A stretch of 64,000 nt of DNA from contig JASISA010000003.1 in NCBI GenBank assembly GCA_031771865.1, positions 62,001 through 126,000 of the forward strand. The letters are read 5' to 3'. Of this stretch, positions 44,788 to 54,306 are shown piece after piece. Numbering within the stretch: the stretch's first letter is position 1; the number at the start of each line of letters is the position of its first letter. Both the position numbers and the translations under genes were made by a program. Below the pieces are notes generated by a model that had not been told where the DNA came from, ran no database searches, and saw only the letters and a list, made by a program, of their open reading frames with translations. Source of the stretch: Nothophaeocryptopus gaeumannii. Taxonomy: Eukaryota; Ascomycota; Dothideomycetes; Mycosphaerellales; Mycosphaerellaceae.

Positions 44788-45134
44788 ACTTGTCTCTAGA
44801 ATAGTGTGGCTGTTTTGATGATCCTGATGGGTAGCGGGAAGCGTGGCGGTTGTGAGCAAACCTACGAGGGAGACAAAGAAAGGCCTACGCCTTCATCACG
44901 GTACGTCCCGGCCACATGCTGGCCCTGCGGATGGTGGTGAGCTGGAGGTCTGGGATGGTACGTCAGAGGTGGAGTTTAACACGAGGTGAGGTCGCCGGAG
45001 TTGAAGCCTCAGGCAATAAGCGGGATGAGCACGTGCTTGTCCCGCGATCGCATCCTTGCCGCATAACATCACCAGGCGCCATCTCACGGCTTCAACGCTC
45101 ACAACACCTCTGAGATACAACAACAGCATCGAAG
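44788..45134. promoter_or_regulatory. Divergent promoter region, AhpC/TSA-like / TMS1
   Basis: 347 bp between the start codons, assumed to hold both promoters from arrangement alone. Confidence 0.35.
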
Positions 45135-46633
45135 ATGGGCGCATTGCTCTCCATCCCGCTCCTCGCGGTCCCATCCGTAGGGACCCTAATGACGTTCGGC
45201 GCAAGTTGCTGTGGAGCGGCAACCTGCGGCGCCGTCTGCAGCGCATGCAACAAGTGCAACAACTCCATCGCCACGCGAATCGCCTACGCCCTCATCCTCC
45301 TCCTCAACTCGATCTTGTCCTGGGCGATGCTCACCGACTGGGCCGTCAAGAAGCTGCAAAAAGTACTCATGGACTATGTCACGATAGGATGTTTGGGACA
45401 CGAATGTTTCGGCTTTACTGCTGTGCATCGCATCAACTTTGCGCTGGGACTGTTCCATTTTGTCCTGGCGATTTTGTTGATCGGGGTGAATACTTCGAAG
45501 GATAACCGAGCGGCGATACAGAATGGGTTCTGGGGACCTAAGCTTATCATTTGGCTGGGCTTGATTGTGGTCAGCTTCTTGATCCCGAACAGCTTCTTTG
45601 AGGTCTGGGGCAACTATGTCGCTCTGGTAGGAGCGGTACTTTTCTTGCTCCTGGGTCTGGTCCTGCTGGTCAATCTGGCGCATACTTTTGCGGAGTTCTG
45701 CATTGAAAAGATTGAGGATACCGATTCCGGAGTATGGCGAGGCGTCTTGATCGGATCGACTCTCGGCATGTATCTCGGAGCTATCGCCATGACCATTGTC
45801 ATGTACATCTTCTTCGCGAACAGCGGATGTGGCATGAATCAGGCAGCTATCACGGTAAGTCGCTCGAAGTGAACTGTATGATCTTCGCTGACATGTATTA
45901 GCTCAACTTGATCTTCCTGATTGCTGTCAGCGTTATGTCCATTCATCCGAATATTCAGGCCTCCAACCCGCGAGCTGGTCTTGCCCAGGCTGCGATTGTG
46001 TGCATCTACTGCACCTACCTGACCATGAGCGCGGTCGCAATGGAGCCGGATGACAAGCACTGCAACCCCTTAGTCCGCGCCACTGGAACTCGCCGAGCCA
46101 GCATCATTCTTGGAGCTGTGGTGACCTTCATCACTTGCGCCTACACAACCACCCGCGCTGCCACATACGGACTGGCGATGGGGAACAACAAGGGATATAT
46201 TGCACTGGACAACGAGGCCGATAGCCACGACCTCGTCGATACCCAACCTGAGTCTCGCCGCGCCATGCGCCAAGAAGCTCTACGCCGTGCCGTTGAGTCT
46301 GGAGCTCTCCCTGCATCTGCACTGGATGAGAGCGACGACGAAGACGAGGATGACGCTAAGCACAAGAACGATGACGAGAAACAGCGAACGCAATACAACT
46401 ATTCGCTCTTCCACATCATCTTCCTGCTCGCCACAGCATGGATTGCAACCCTACTTACCTCCAATATTGGAAGCGATCACGGTCGTCTGGATGACCAGCA
46501 CGATTTCGTGCCCGTTGGAAGAACGTATTGGGCCAGCTGGGTCAAGATTATCAGCGCTTGGGTATGCTATGGTATCTTTGGATGGACGTTGGCAGCGCCG
46601 CTCATGATGCCCGATCGCTTCGATTACTCTTGA
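45135..46633 (+). CDS. TMS1: Serinc/Tms1 family multipass membrane protein
   Basis: Serine incorporator family, reported to be linked with serine-derived lipid (phosphatidylserine, sphingolipid) synthesis and to lipid scrambling. Two exons, 45135-45854 and 45902-46633, with a 47-bp intron (GTAAGT, CTGAC branch, TTAG); 483 residues, the normal length. The Cys-rich N-terminus (FGASCCGAATCGAVCSACNK) is diagnostic. About ten to eleven hydrophobic helices follow, for example LALGLFHFVLAILLIGVN-like and FWGPKLIIWLGLIVVSFLIP. The conserved block SNPRAGLAQAAIVCIYCTYL opens the second exon, and the acidic cytosolic loop (SDDEDEDDAKHKNDDEK) precedes the last helices. The end (WTLAAPLMMPDRFDYS) matches the family. 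Divergent from the peroxiredoxin-like gene. Confidence 0.93.
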
Positions 46634-46983
46634 GCCGCAGCAGATTGGTATCGCTTTCGAGCTTCTTGTAGATTGTTGAATGCACATTCTTGCGTGCAGC
46701 CCTTTGGGATTTTCTGTTCTAACGTCCCAACCCGACCATGCTCGGAACGACTATCGACAAGAGACGTTCTCGAGATGTTCAACGACAAGCACATGCTGAA
46801 AGGCAAATTCCATCAAATGTTGACCACGATTCGGCCGATGCCAAGCAAACCACCTGCCGAGCCCGTAATTGGAAGGATTGCGATCCTATCAAAACAAGGG
46901 GAGTAAGTCACACAACGGCCCCTATCGACGCCACCAGACCAGAAAAGTTCGACTTCAGATCGTCATGTCTTCAACATAACATC

Positions 46984-46990
46984 TATATAA
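46984..46990 (+). promoter_or_regulatory. Candidate TATA box of the GPI-anchored protein gene
   Basis: TATATAA about 155 bp before the ATG at 47144. Spacing allows a 5' leader of about 120 bp. It is the clearest TATA element I see in the window and suits a regulated cell-surface gene, but the link is inferred. Confidence 0.45.
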
Positions 46991-47143
46991 GAACCCGTGA
47001 TAAGTTGTCGCGTGTCCTTTCATTAATTTCGACTTTTAAACGAACCAAGATTTTGTTGACAACAGAAGCATCAACTACATTCCAGGATAAACACAGACGC
47101 AACAAGGACCACCAACACGAGAACAGAGGCCAACACAACAATC

Positions 47144-47927
47144 ATGGCCTCCCTCTTGATGCTGGGCGCACTTGCCACAACAGCCTACGCCCAGTCAACT
47201 ACAGTCCTGAACCTCCCTTTCTATGGTTACGACAACACCCCTATCGTTGGCAGCGTCGTCTCCGTTCAAAACCAAATCACAGCTCTGGCAATCGCATGTC
47301 CGGATGGAACAGATGCCTCCGATTGCGGTCTTTTCCCCTCGCAAACGCTGACGGTAGGACCGAGGACGTATAATATGTTCATGTCTGAACCCGGGGGTGG
47401 GTTCGTGGGGACGCAGGATTGTGTGACGGGATCTACGGCGGTGAGTACCATCAGGAAGGGAGAAGGGGTGCAGAGGGGGAGGTAGTGTGTGGGAGGCAGG
47501 ATGCTGACTTGATGGCTAGATATGTAAAGAGTCCGCAGGAGGAAGTGAAGCGAATTTCCCTGGTTCGAGCACGACGACTTATGATGCGGATATGGTCACG
47601 AGTTTGCCTGTGACTGTTACTGCTGGGGCTGAGAAATTGGGTGCTGCGGGTGCTGCGACTACGGGGTCCGGCTCTGGATCTGGAAGTGGGAGTACGACTG
47701 CGACGGCGAGTACGGGAAGTGATGTGGCAAGTAGCACGGCGAGTGTTACGGTGCTTAGTGGGAGCGCGAGAGCGACTGGAAGTGCGACTGGGACTGCTTC
47801 TGTGACTGCGAGTGGGACGCAGTCTGCGGCGGCGTCGAGCTCGAGTGGTGTGGCGGCTTCGAATGGCATACTTGTAAGTGGAGCGCTGGGTGGAGTTGTA
47901 GCTGGACTTCTCGGTCTGTTGCTCTAG
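47144..47927 (+). CDS. GPI-anchored Ser/Thr-rich cell-surface protein
   Basis: Two exons, 47144-47440 and 47520-47927, joined by a 79-bp intron (GTGAGT...GCTAG) in phase 0; 234 residues. A signal peptide (MASLLMLGALATTAYAQS) is followed by a compact domain with a few Cys (LAIACPDGTDASDCGLF; VGTQDCVTGSTA; ICKESAGGSEANFPG). Then comes a long Ser/Thr/Gly-rich stalk with (SG)n runs, likely O-mannosylated, and a hydrophobic C-terminal GPI signal (GILVSGALGGVVAGLLGLLL). The splice is supported by the continuous ICKESAGGSEANFPG block, which is common in secreted fungal proteins of this type. The exact role, such as cell-wall structure or adhesion, cannot be told. Confidence 0.87.
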
Positions 47928-48322
47928 GTACAATGCTATCCTCGTCACGATCGACGTCCGATTTCTGCGTCTAGCCAGCTGAAGACCGAATGCAAGACCA
48001 TCCCCTTTTCAAGCAGCCAGCTGGTGTTAATGCTGCTTTACTCAGGACGCCGTTCTGCTGCATCGCTCTCGCTACACTCTGTTGACTCTGAATCAACGGC
48101 CTATGCTTCATCATTGATGTCCTCATCCAACATATTGAGCTCGCCCATATGTCTAGCTCGGTAGTCTTCGAAATCGTCGCAGTCCTTCCATGCCTCTACA
48201 TTGCTCGGCCTGAACGCAACGGCTTCCGGTGGCATTGGCGTATTGAGTGGGCGAACCTGCCGTTGACCAAGGCTGAGACGGTTGAGGATCTCGATGGGCG
48301 ACAGATCCTGTTCAATTCAAAG
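47928..48322. other. Intergenic region
   Basis: About 400 bp between convergent genes; nothing recognised. Confidence 0.5.
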
Positions 48323-49888
48323 TCAGCACAATTTTCCCGCATTCCAATGGTCAAGGTTGCGTACCTCTACGCTATCAACGATTGCAAGCGTGGCTTTTAG
48401 ATCTTCCAATGCGTAGCCATAGTCAGGTGAATCTTCGCCAACAGCGTCGACTTTCAAACGAAGCATTCTTATGCCAAGCAAGTCTCTTGACGGAGGCCAT
48501 TCCGTGGAAGAAAGTAGCAAGCCAATGGCAGAGACATGAGTCAATCGATGCTTCCACATGAAGGTCCTCGGGCCTTCCGGATGGATCGAGTCGGTATGCG
48601 GCCATTCCATCAACGACTTGCAGAGGCGTCGCATGAAACTATTGAAAAGCTTGCAAGCGCGCTCGGACCCAACCTCTTGGCTTTCCAGAAGCAGATCGCC
48701 AGCTGTTGCTGCAACATCGAACATCATCTGAGCGAGCTGTTTCAATAGAGGCGTGATCGATGGTTGCAGAATTGCGCTAGGCATCTCCGTCAAGAAGAAT
48801 GGCCAGGCTTCAGAGCCCTCACAGATCAGGAGGTAGCGATCCAATGCCGCCGCGTGTTTGCCTTCGATGAGCAGGACGTCTGCTTGAGCTGTCAAAATGC
48901 AAGTGTTGGTCATGGAGTCTTGAAGGAAAGCCGTCACCCAGACAAGCGCGCATCCCATGCGGTGGGAGAGCGTCCCCGAGACGTACTCTAGCTCTTGCTC
49001 AAGATTTGGGGCACTTCCATCACCAATCTGGACACGAGCTGTGGTTCCTGGAATAGTGATTTGTACGATCTGGTCAAAGAAAGGAGCGATGTCCGCAGCC
49101 CCTTTCACAATCGCGTGAGGTCGAGAACAGAAGGTAAGCGACAGGTTCATGGCCGGTGTGTTCTCTAGGCAGGAAACAATGGTCCAATCGTCCGAGGCTT
49201 CGTCCTTGATGATCAAATGAGCGGGCCATATCATCTGCATGGAAGCCCACTTCATCATGAAGACAAAGTTCCACAAATCATTCAGCAGCAGTAAGAACTG
49301 AAACGACCCGGATCCTGTGGACTCATAGGGAAAGTCCAACTCAATGTGCAGACTATGGCGCTCGAAGTCCCTGATGTGCTGCTGACTCTCCGTCACATTG
49401 AGAACATTGAGCAGGTGCTTGAACGACTGCAGGGACCGCACTAATGGCGTTGCATTTCCTTTGGCAGACACCACGACGAAGCGATTTCTCTTTTGCAGCA
49501 GCTCTGTCGCCTCCTCATTGATAGCCTTGTTGACACCTAGGATGTTCGTGTGAAATGTGTACGTATGAGCAACGCTTGCCTTGCGGTCGTTTGGGTCGAT
49601 GGCGCCGGCGCACTTCTCTGGACGGTCCTTCCACGCCGGCGCCTTCACCAGATCCCCCTCCAGGAGGTAGCTGTAGATCTCATCTCGGAGCTCCCGAGGG
49701 AGTGGGAAGTTGGCTCGCGGTGGTGCGGGAGTGCCAGCATCGGTGGCGTCGCTAACCTGAGTTGCCGACGTTTTCTCTTCGGAAATCTTTGCGAACGGTC
49801 CTGAAGCCGCATCGGCGGCGACGAGGTCAGAGTTCTGCGCAGTGAGCGGACCAGGGGCCACCGTGGATGAGTCGCGGATCGTCGCCAT
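48323..49888 (-). CDS. F-box-like/2EXR-type hypothetical protein (PRELRDEIYSYL motif)
   Basis: 521 residues from the ATG at 49888. After a disordered Ser/Thr/Ala-rich N-terminus comes FPLPRELRDEIYSYLLEG near residues 62-78, the F-box-like or 2EXR start common in Dothideomycete proteins of unknown role. The remainder includes a helical region (SFKHLLNVLNVTESQQHIRD) and no recognised domain. The frame is open upstream through a second ATG at 50128 (601 residues), inside a diverged duplicate of the 5' end; see the repeat entry. I prefer 49888, because the downstream copy carries the F-box-like part, but translation could start at 50128. Function unknown; a ubiquitin-ligase link is suggested only by the motif. 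Confidence 0.68.
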   Translation of the reverse strand: MATIRDSSTVAPGPLTAQNSDLVAADAASGPFAKISEEKTSATQVSDATDAGTPAPPRANFPLPRELRDEIYSYLLEGDLVKAPAWKDRPEKCAGAIDPNDRKASVAHTYTFHTNILGVNKAINEEATELLQKRNRFVVVSAKGNATPLVRSLQSFKHLLNVLNVTESQQHIRDFERHSLHIELDFPYESTGSGSFQFLLLLNDLWNFVFMMKWASMQMIWPAHLIIKDEASDDWTIVSCLENTPAMNLSLTFCSRPHAIVKGAADIAPFFDQIVQITIPGTTARVQIGDGSAPNLEQELEYVSGTLSHRMGCALVWVTAFLQDSMTNTCILTAQADVLLIEGKHAAALDRYLLICEGSEAWPFFLTEMPSAILQPSITPLLKQLAQMMFDVAATAGDLLLESQEVGSERACKLFNSFMRRLCKSLMEWPHTDSIHPEGPRTFMWKHRLTHVSAIGLLLSSTEWPPSRDLLGIRMLRLKVDAVGEDSPDYGYALEDLKATLAIVDSVEVRNLDHWNAGKLC

Positions 49889-50330
49889 CGTTGTCTTCCG
49901 CGGCGGTGGCAGCAGCTTCGCAACAAGGGTCGCAGACGAGGTTTCTTTTTGGAGGTGGAAGTTGAGAAGCGCGTGGTATTCGAAGAAGTTGAGATGTTTT
50001 GATTTGACGTTTGTCTGATGACGTGGAACTTGAGCTTGGCGTTCACATGCACACGGCTGATTGACGCTTTGGGGAGGCGCGAGAGACACACTGAGGGCCG
50101 ATATGGATGAGTAGTCGCTCGTCGCCATCGCTGTCTTGCGTGGTGGCGGGACGAGATTAGCCATGAGGTTCGCAGACGGATTTGCTTCTTGGAAGTCGAA
50201 GACTAGAGAAAGTCCCAAGAAGTTGGAATGCTTTGTTTTGATGTTGGTCCGTAGACTTGAGGTTCACATGCTAACGGCTGGTGCCCCCTTGGAAGAGGCG
50301 AGGGAAGTGACGCTGTTACTGTTCAGCTGT
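49864..50330 (-). repeat. Tandem duplication of the 5' end and promoter of the F-box-like gene
   Basis: Two adjacent units of about 230-240 bp, at about 49864-50090 and 50103-50330, align along their length. Shared blocks include TCGTCGCCATCG, GGTCGCAGACG-like, AAGAAGTTG with TTTTGAT nearby, and GTTCACATGC near the end. They are clearly diverged, so the event is old. Each unit includes an ATG with similar coding start (MATIRDSS and MATSDYSS) and upstream sequence, so a promoter and start codon were copied together. Confidence 0.75.
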
Positions 50331-50459
50331 ACTTCACACAATCTACAAATGATAATTCAAACCTTACTCAAGTTCCACTTCGCGCAGCCCATGGCTATGC
50401 CAGTTGTGACGAACAGCACTGGTAGATACCACTGATCCTGCAGCTTGCTGATTCGAATC

Positions 50460-51217
50460 CTACCGTGATCTTAGCATGCCGCTCGTAGCCAAGGCCATCG
50501 CAATGGTAATTACCAGGGCCTCAACCTCTCGAAACCTGCTCTCGTCCTTAGATCCACACCATCCCACGATCTTAGCTGGCTTCGTCCGGAGAATGCTCTC
50601 CAGGATCGGCGAGTCAATGGCCGTGATTGGATCGCTGTGAACACTCAGTTTCTTCACTATGTGCTTTTGGTGGACCTCGGTCTCGTAGGCTTGAAGCTTC
50701 TGCGAAAAGTTTATTCCATCATAGCTTTCAGTGTGTCGTGATCGGCTACAAACGCCAGATTCCCAGTATTGCTTCGCGCATGCATTGCCAACACATCGAT
50801 AGACAATCTGAAGGCGTTAACTGAGCCCGCAAGAGTACCTGGATGTCTTAACAAAGCCGTGGTGATACAGAAAAGGTGAGCAGCCGGGTGGCGGGTCGCT
50901 AGCCAGTCTTTGACATCGCCTATGTACAGCTCTCGCAGCTCGGCCGTCAATGGAAGCTCCCTGGGGATTGTGACCATCTTAGCCCAGGCAGGCATGAAGT
51001 TCACCACGGCTTGAAAGATATCGAACAGTTTCAGATGGATGTGCCACGCAGATGTCACAACGTCGATCAGTGTACGCAGTAGTATGTGCAGAACGGGCGA
51101 GGTAGCTGCGTCGAGCGCGAACAATGGGACGTGGCCATGAAAATGCCAGTGCGTCAACGCATCAGCCATGCAGCTGGAACGAAGTACATTAGAATTGGCA
51201 AGAAACGGACGTTGCAA
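50460..51217 (-). pseudogene. Unrecognised gene, frame broken near 50715
   Basis: A frame from about 51217 to 50711 gives a helical protein of about 168 residues (VPLFALDAATSPVLHILLR; ELRELYIGDVKDWLATRHP) that ends at a TAA. In the next frame, starting at the same place, the same type of sequence continues (INFSQKLQAYETEVHQKHIV) through KKLSVHSDPITAIDSPILES to a stop at 50460. This looks like one gene with a single frameshift; an intron does not fit in so short a space. I do not recognise the family. Start position is uncertain because the first codon of the frame is not clearly an ATG with context. It lies between the F-box-like gene and a hAT element, in accessory sequence. Confidence 0.4.
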
Positions 51218-51226
51218 TTCAGAGCC

Positions 51227-52601
51227 CAGGGGTCTTGTTGGTCCGGTATAGATGGTAGAACCTGGTTATTGGTAACCAATAGTATAGTCAGTAGGGCAAT
51301 CACATGCTTACCGGTCAATATGGTAGCTGGTGAGTAAATGCTACCGGTAACCATGGTTACCAACTTCCTATCTCGGTATCCATTGCGCAGCCAGTCGGCA
51401 TACTCGCCGGCGCCAAGGGCGGTACGCGTATGGGAAAAATCGACGCGTTTTCGCCGTGAATGTATCCAATCTTCCCATCTCTTTACCAATATCTCATACT
51501 GTCGTATCTCGCCATGCCCAGCGTGTTGTCGTGGCTAGGTGTTGGTAGCTCTGAAGCTACTATCGTCTTATGCGAACAGAACCCCAATTACTGCGCCTCT
51601 TCTCATCCGGATACCTTCGAGCTTAGAAAGACCGAGTATGCGCGCCTCAAGAAGCATCAACAAGGTGTTGGTGAGGATCGAAAGACATGGAGTCCAGCCT
51701 GGCAGTTTGGCGAAGCGCTGCTGCGTTCGGATAACGTGCGGGATACTACTGCTATCTCTGCGAAAAAGAAGGCCGGCATCAGCAGTTGAACGTCTTGAAT
51801 GGAACTCGAGGCGCTCTACATCACCTGTCTCAACACCACAGCATTAATAGCAAGGGCGAGAAAGTCGTGAAGTCCAGCGGCAGTCAGCAAACGATCGAAA
51901 GCTCCATAATATCATCCGCTATATTCGGTCGTCGCCACAGAGGTTGGAGGCGTTTGCTGCAATCAAGATGGGTGGAAAATGGTCGAAATACAATGTGCTT
52001 AAGGTAAGTAAGTTCAGAAGCTCGGGAAAGTTGAGGATCGTGCACCCGCGCTCAGCGGACTCCGGTCCACTGTGTCCAGAGTGTTTGGTTGGCTAACCCG
52101 CACGCGTTAAACACGGCGCTGGCGGCGACTAAGCCAAATCAAGTGTCGCTCTTTTTCGATGACGATTTCTATACCGCAAGGCACCTCCGAGCTTCACATG
52201 CTAATTCTACAACTTCAGCTTGTTCTCAACAACGCCACGCGCTGGAACTCCTTCTTTACATGATTCAACGAGCCAAGGACGTCGAGAAGCGTGTATGTGT
52301 CTACGAGACTGGTGGGGACCCCGCAGCCTAAACACAAGGATAAAGAGGGCATACTGCTGGCTGCGTTTGACGAGGAAGATAAGATAGTTGAGGACTTCAA
52401 GACGGCTGAGGACCTGCTGATAAATGAGGATATTGCTGATGTCGTGAACAACAACCAGGGCGACGACGAGGTCGAATAGATGGCTATATTCACCTACAAT
52501 AAGTCGGTAACCAACGGTATAGATGGTATGATCACATGCTAAACTTGGTCAGTATGGTAGGAGGCCTTATTACCATACCTACCGGACCAACAAGACCCCT
52601 G
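51227..52601 (+). mobile_element. Decayed hAT-superfamily DNA transposon with terminal inverted repeats
   Basis: The ends are inverted repeats: the left starts CAGGGGTCTTGTTGGTCCGG at 51227, and the right ends with its reverse complement at 52601, a 20-bp perfect match followed by a looser one. Inside the ends are direct subterminal repeats: ATCACATGCT followed by a GGTCA-TATGGTAG part at 51299-51326 and at 52532-52560, and several GGTAACCA copies. The interior (about 51460-51900) codes in broken frames for a BED-type zinc-finger start (EALLRSDNVR; YCYLCEKEGRHQQLNVLNG; GALHHLSQHHS), and at about 52210-52300 for the hAT core motif (LVLNNATRWNSFFT; IQRAKDVEKRV). Both are frameshifted and most of the transposase is deleted. 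A flanking 8-bp repeat is only partly conserved: ATTCAGAG left, ATTCATTG right. Confidence 0.82.
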
Positions 52602-52846
52602 AGATTCATTGCTGAAGATAAATATGGAGCAAAGTGCAAGCCATTCATTCTTCATGTTCATGTTCAAGTCTGTCCTAATATATATCCAAATTCACATTCC
52701 CTCACTCACATTTTCACAGTCACAAGCAGCCCTTGGCATCGTCATCCCGTTACGGAATCCCGCGACGCCTTCCGATCTATCCAAGAAAACGAGAACCTGT
52801 AACGACACTCGAGATTCCGCCTTGTCCCTAGCCACCAACCGCCATT

Positions 52847-53811
52847 ATGGTCGCAAAATCAACCGACTTGCCCCCAGAGTGGCCGAAGGGAGACGACGAG
52901 AGGAGTCCGCAGACTGAGGCCGAGAGACGCTTTCAGCGTCACTTGGATGCGGATACTCAGGGCATGGTGATCGAGGGCACTGATGGTGATCGCTGGATCA
53001 GCGAAGGCTCTCTGGTCAACATTCCACCGAGACGTCTAGCAAGTAAGCAGTGACTCCCAAAGGCCTTTCGGTATCCTAGTGTCGTCTTAAGTCTAATTTG
53101 TCTGTAGGATATGAGAATCTGCGGGCCTCTCATGGCCACCAAATTTCTCCTCCTCCCGTGTCTGCGCCATTCGCCCAGCGTACGTACGCACCACCAGCAT
53201 TCATTACGCAGCCGGGCACTCGAGGATCCAAGGGAGCTCCGGAAACTGACAAGTCCAAAGGTCTCGGGCCTCTGCACATGCAATATGGTGACAACCTGAA
53301 GCAAAAGGCGACTCAGAGCAGTAGGTCTTCTCCGCGGCATCTATCTCAGAGATGCCGCACTCTACTACAACCGCACGCTTTGAGACTAACTAGCACGAAC
53401 GTAGGCGCATCCCGCACACCAGCTCCTCCGAACAGACCAGTGCGCGACGAGGAAGACCCTCTCCTGACGCCTACGCCTCTACGAGTCCCGACGTTGCCCA
53501 CTGGACGTCGAGTTTACATTCCGCGCACCATGGAGACCCCCTACCTTGCTGTGCGCGGTGGATATGCCGGCGATCCATTCGTCGACCCTCTTCACCAGCA
53601 CTCAGCTCCTGTCCCACCCGCTCGTGCTCCAGGGGGCGCAGTCGCCCTCCCCGCTCCCCGAGCCCCGATCAGTGCACCCGCTCTGTCCACTCTCAATGGG
53701 GAGACGTTCCTACAAGATCTGGATTGGCTTGCTACGAACCTCACTCAAAAAGATGTGGACGAGCTGATGGGAGGTGAGGATGATGGAGGAGGGTCTGACA
53801 AAGAGGACTAG
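52847..53811 (+). CDS. Hypothetical protein, three exons
   Basis: Exons 52847-53042, 53108-53320 and 53405-53811; introns of 65 bp (GTAAGC...TGTAG) and 84 bp (GTAGGT, ACTAAC branch, CGTAG); 271 residues. The second intron is a multiple of three and has no stop, so a retained form of 299 residues is possible. N-terminal half is charged (MVAKSTDLPPEWPKGDDERS), then Pro-rich (APPAFITQPG; APVPPARAPGG), ending with a short acidic helix (TFLQDLDWLATNLTQKDVDE and a Gly/Asp/Glu tail). No domain, signal peptide or membrane span is seen. It starts about 245 bp after the hAT element and precedes the A-D gene array in the opposite direction. I do not recognise the family. Confidence 0.68.
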
Positions 53812-54306
53812 CCGCAAGCTGTATGTGAAGATGATGAGCCTTACTGACGCTGGTCCCTGGATGAGTTGAAAGATTATGCATGCATGAGCGGGTTTGATAT
53901 ACATGATAGCGCTGCTGGGTAATGAAAGCATTGCAAGAAAAATGGTCATGAAGAACGAGTGTTGCCCCGTCTCATGCGTTGACACCAACATCATTTTGAT
54001 CTCCATGCCATGCGACGCGAAGACGACGTGATATTGAGTAGGCGGGAAGAATGAAATGAGATGGAGGCGAGAGCTCCAGTGTACGTGGTCAACTTCATTC
54101 GCCTCATCATAACTCATGCTAACTGCGGTGTCTAATACGCGATCGTATAAGTATCTGCTATATCGTCTAGTTGTGTTTATCGAAGGCTCCCTAGCCTCTC
54201 ATCAAACTCATACGGCCCATTCTCGGTTGCAAACAACGATGCTTCATCCTAATCATACATGCCATGCTCGCTCAAGAACGTTCGCTCGCTAATATCCCAG
54301 ACTTCT
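53812..54306. other. Intergenic region between convergent genes
   Basis: About 495 bp; nothing recognised. Confidence 0.5.

Noticed and set aside
50440..50460. GATTCGAATCC resembling a tRNA T-loop
   Set aside because: No acceptor stem or anticodon arm can be built around it on either strand.
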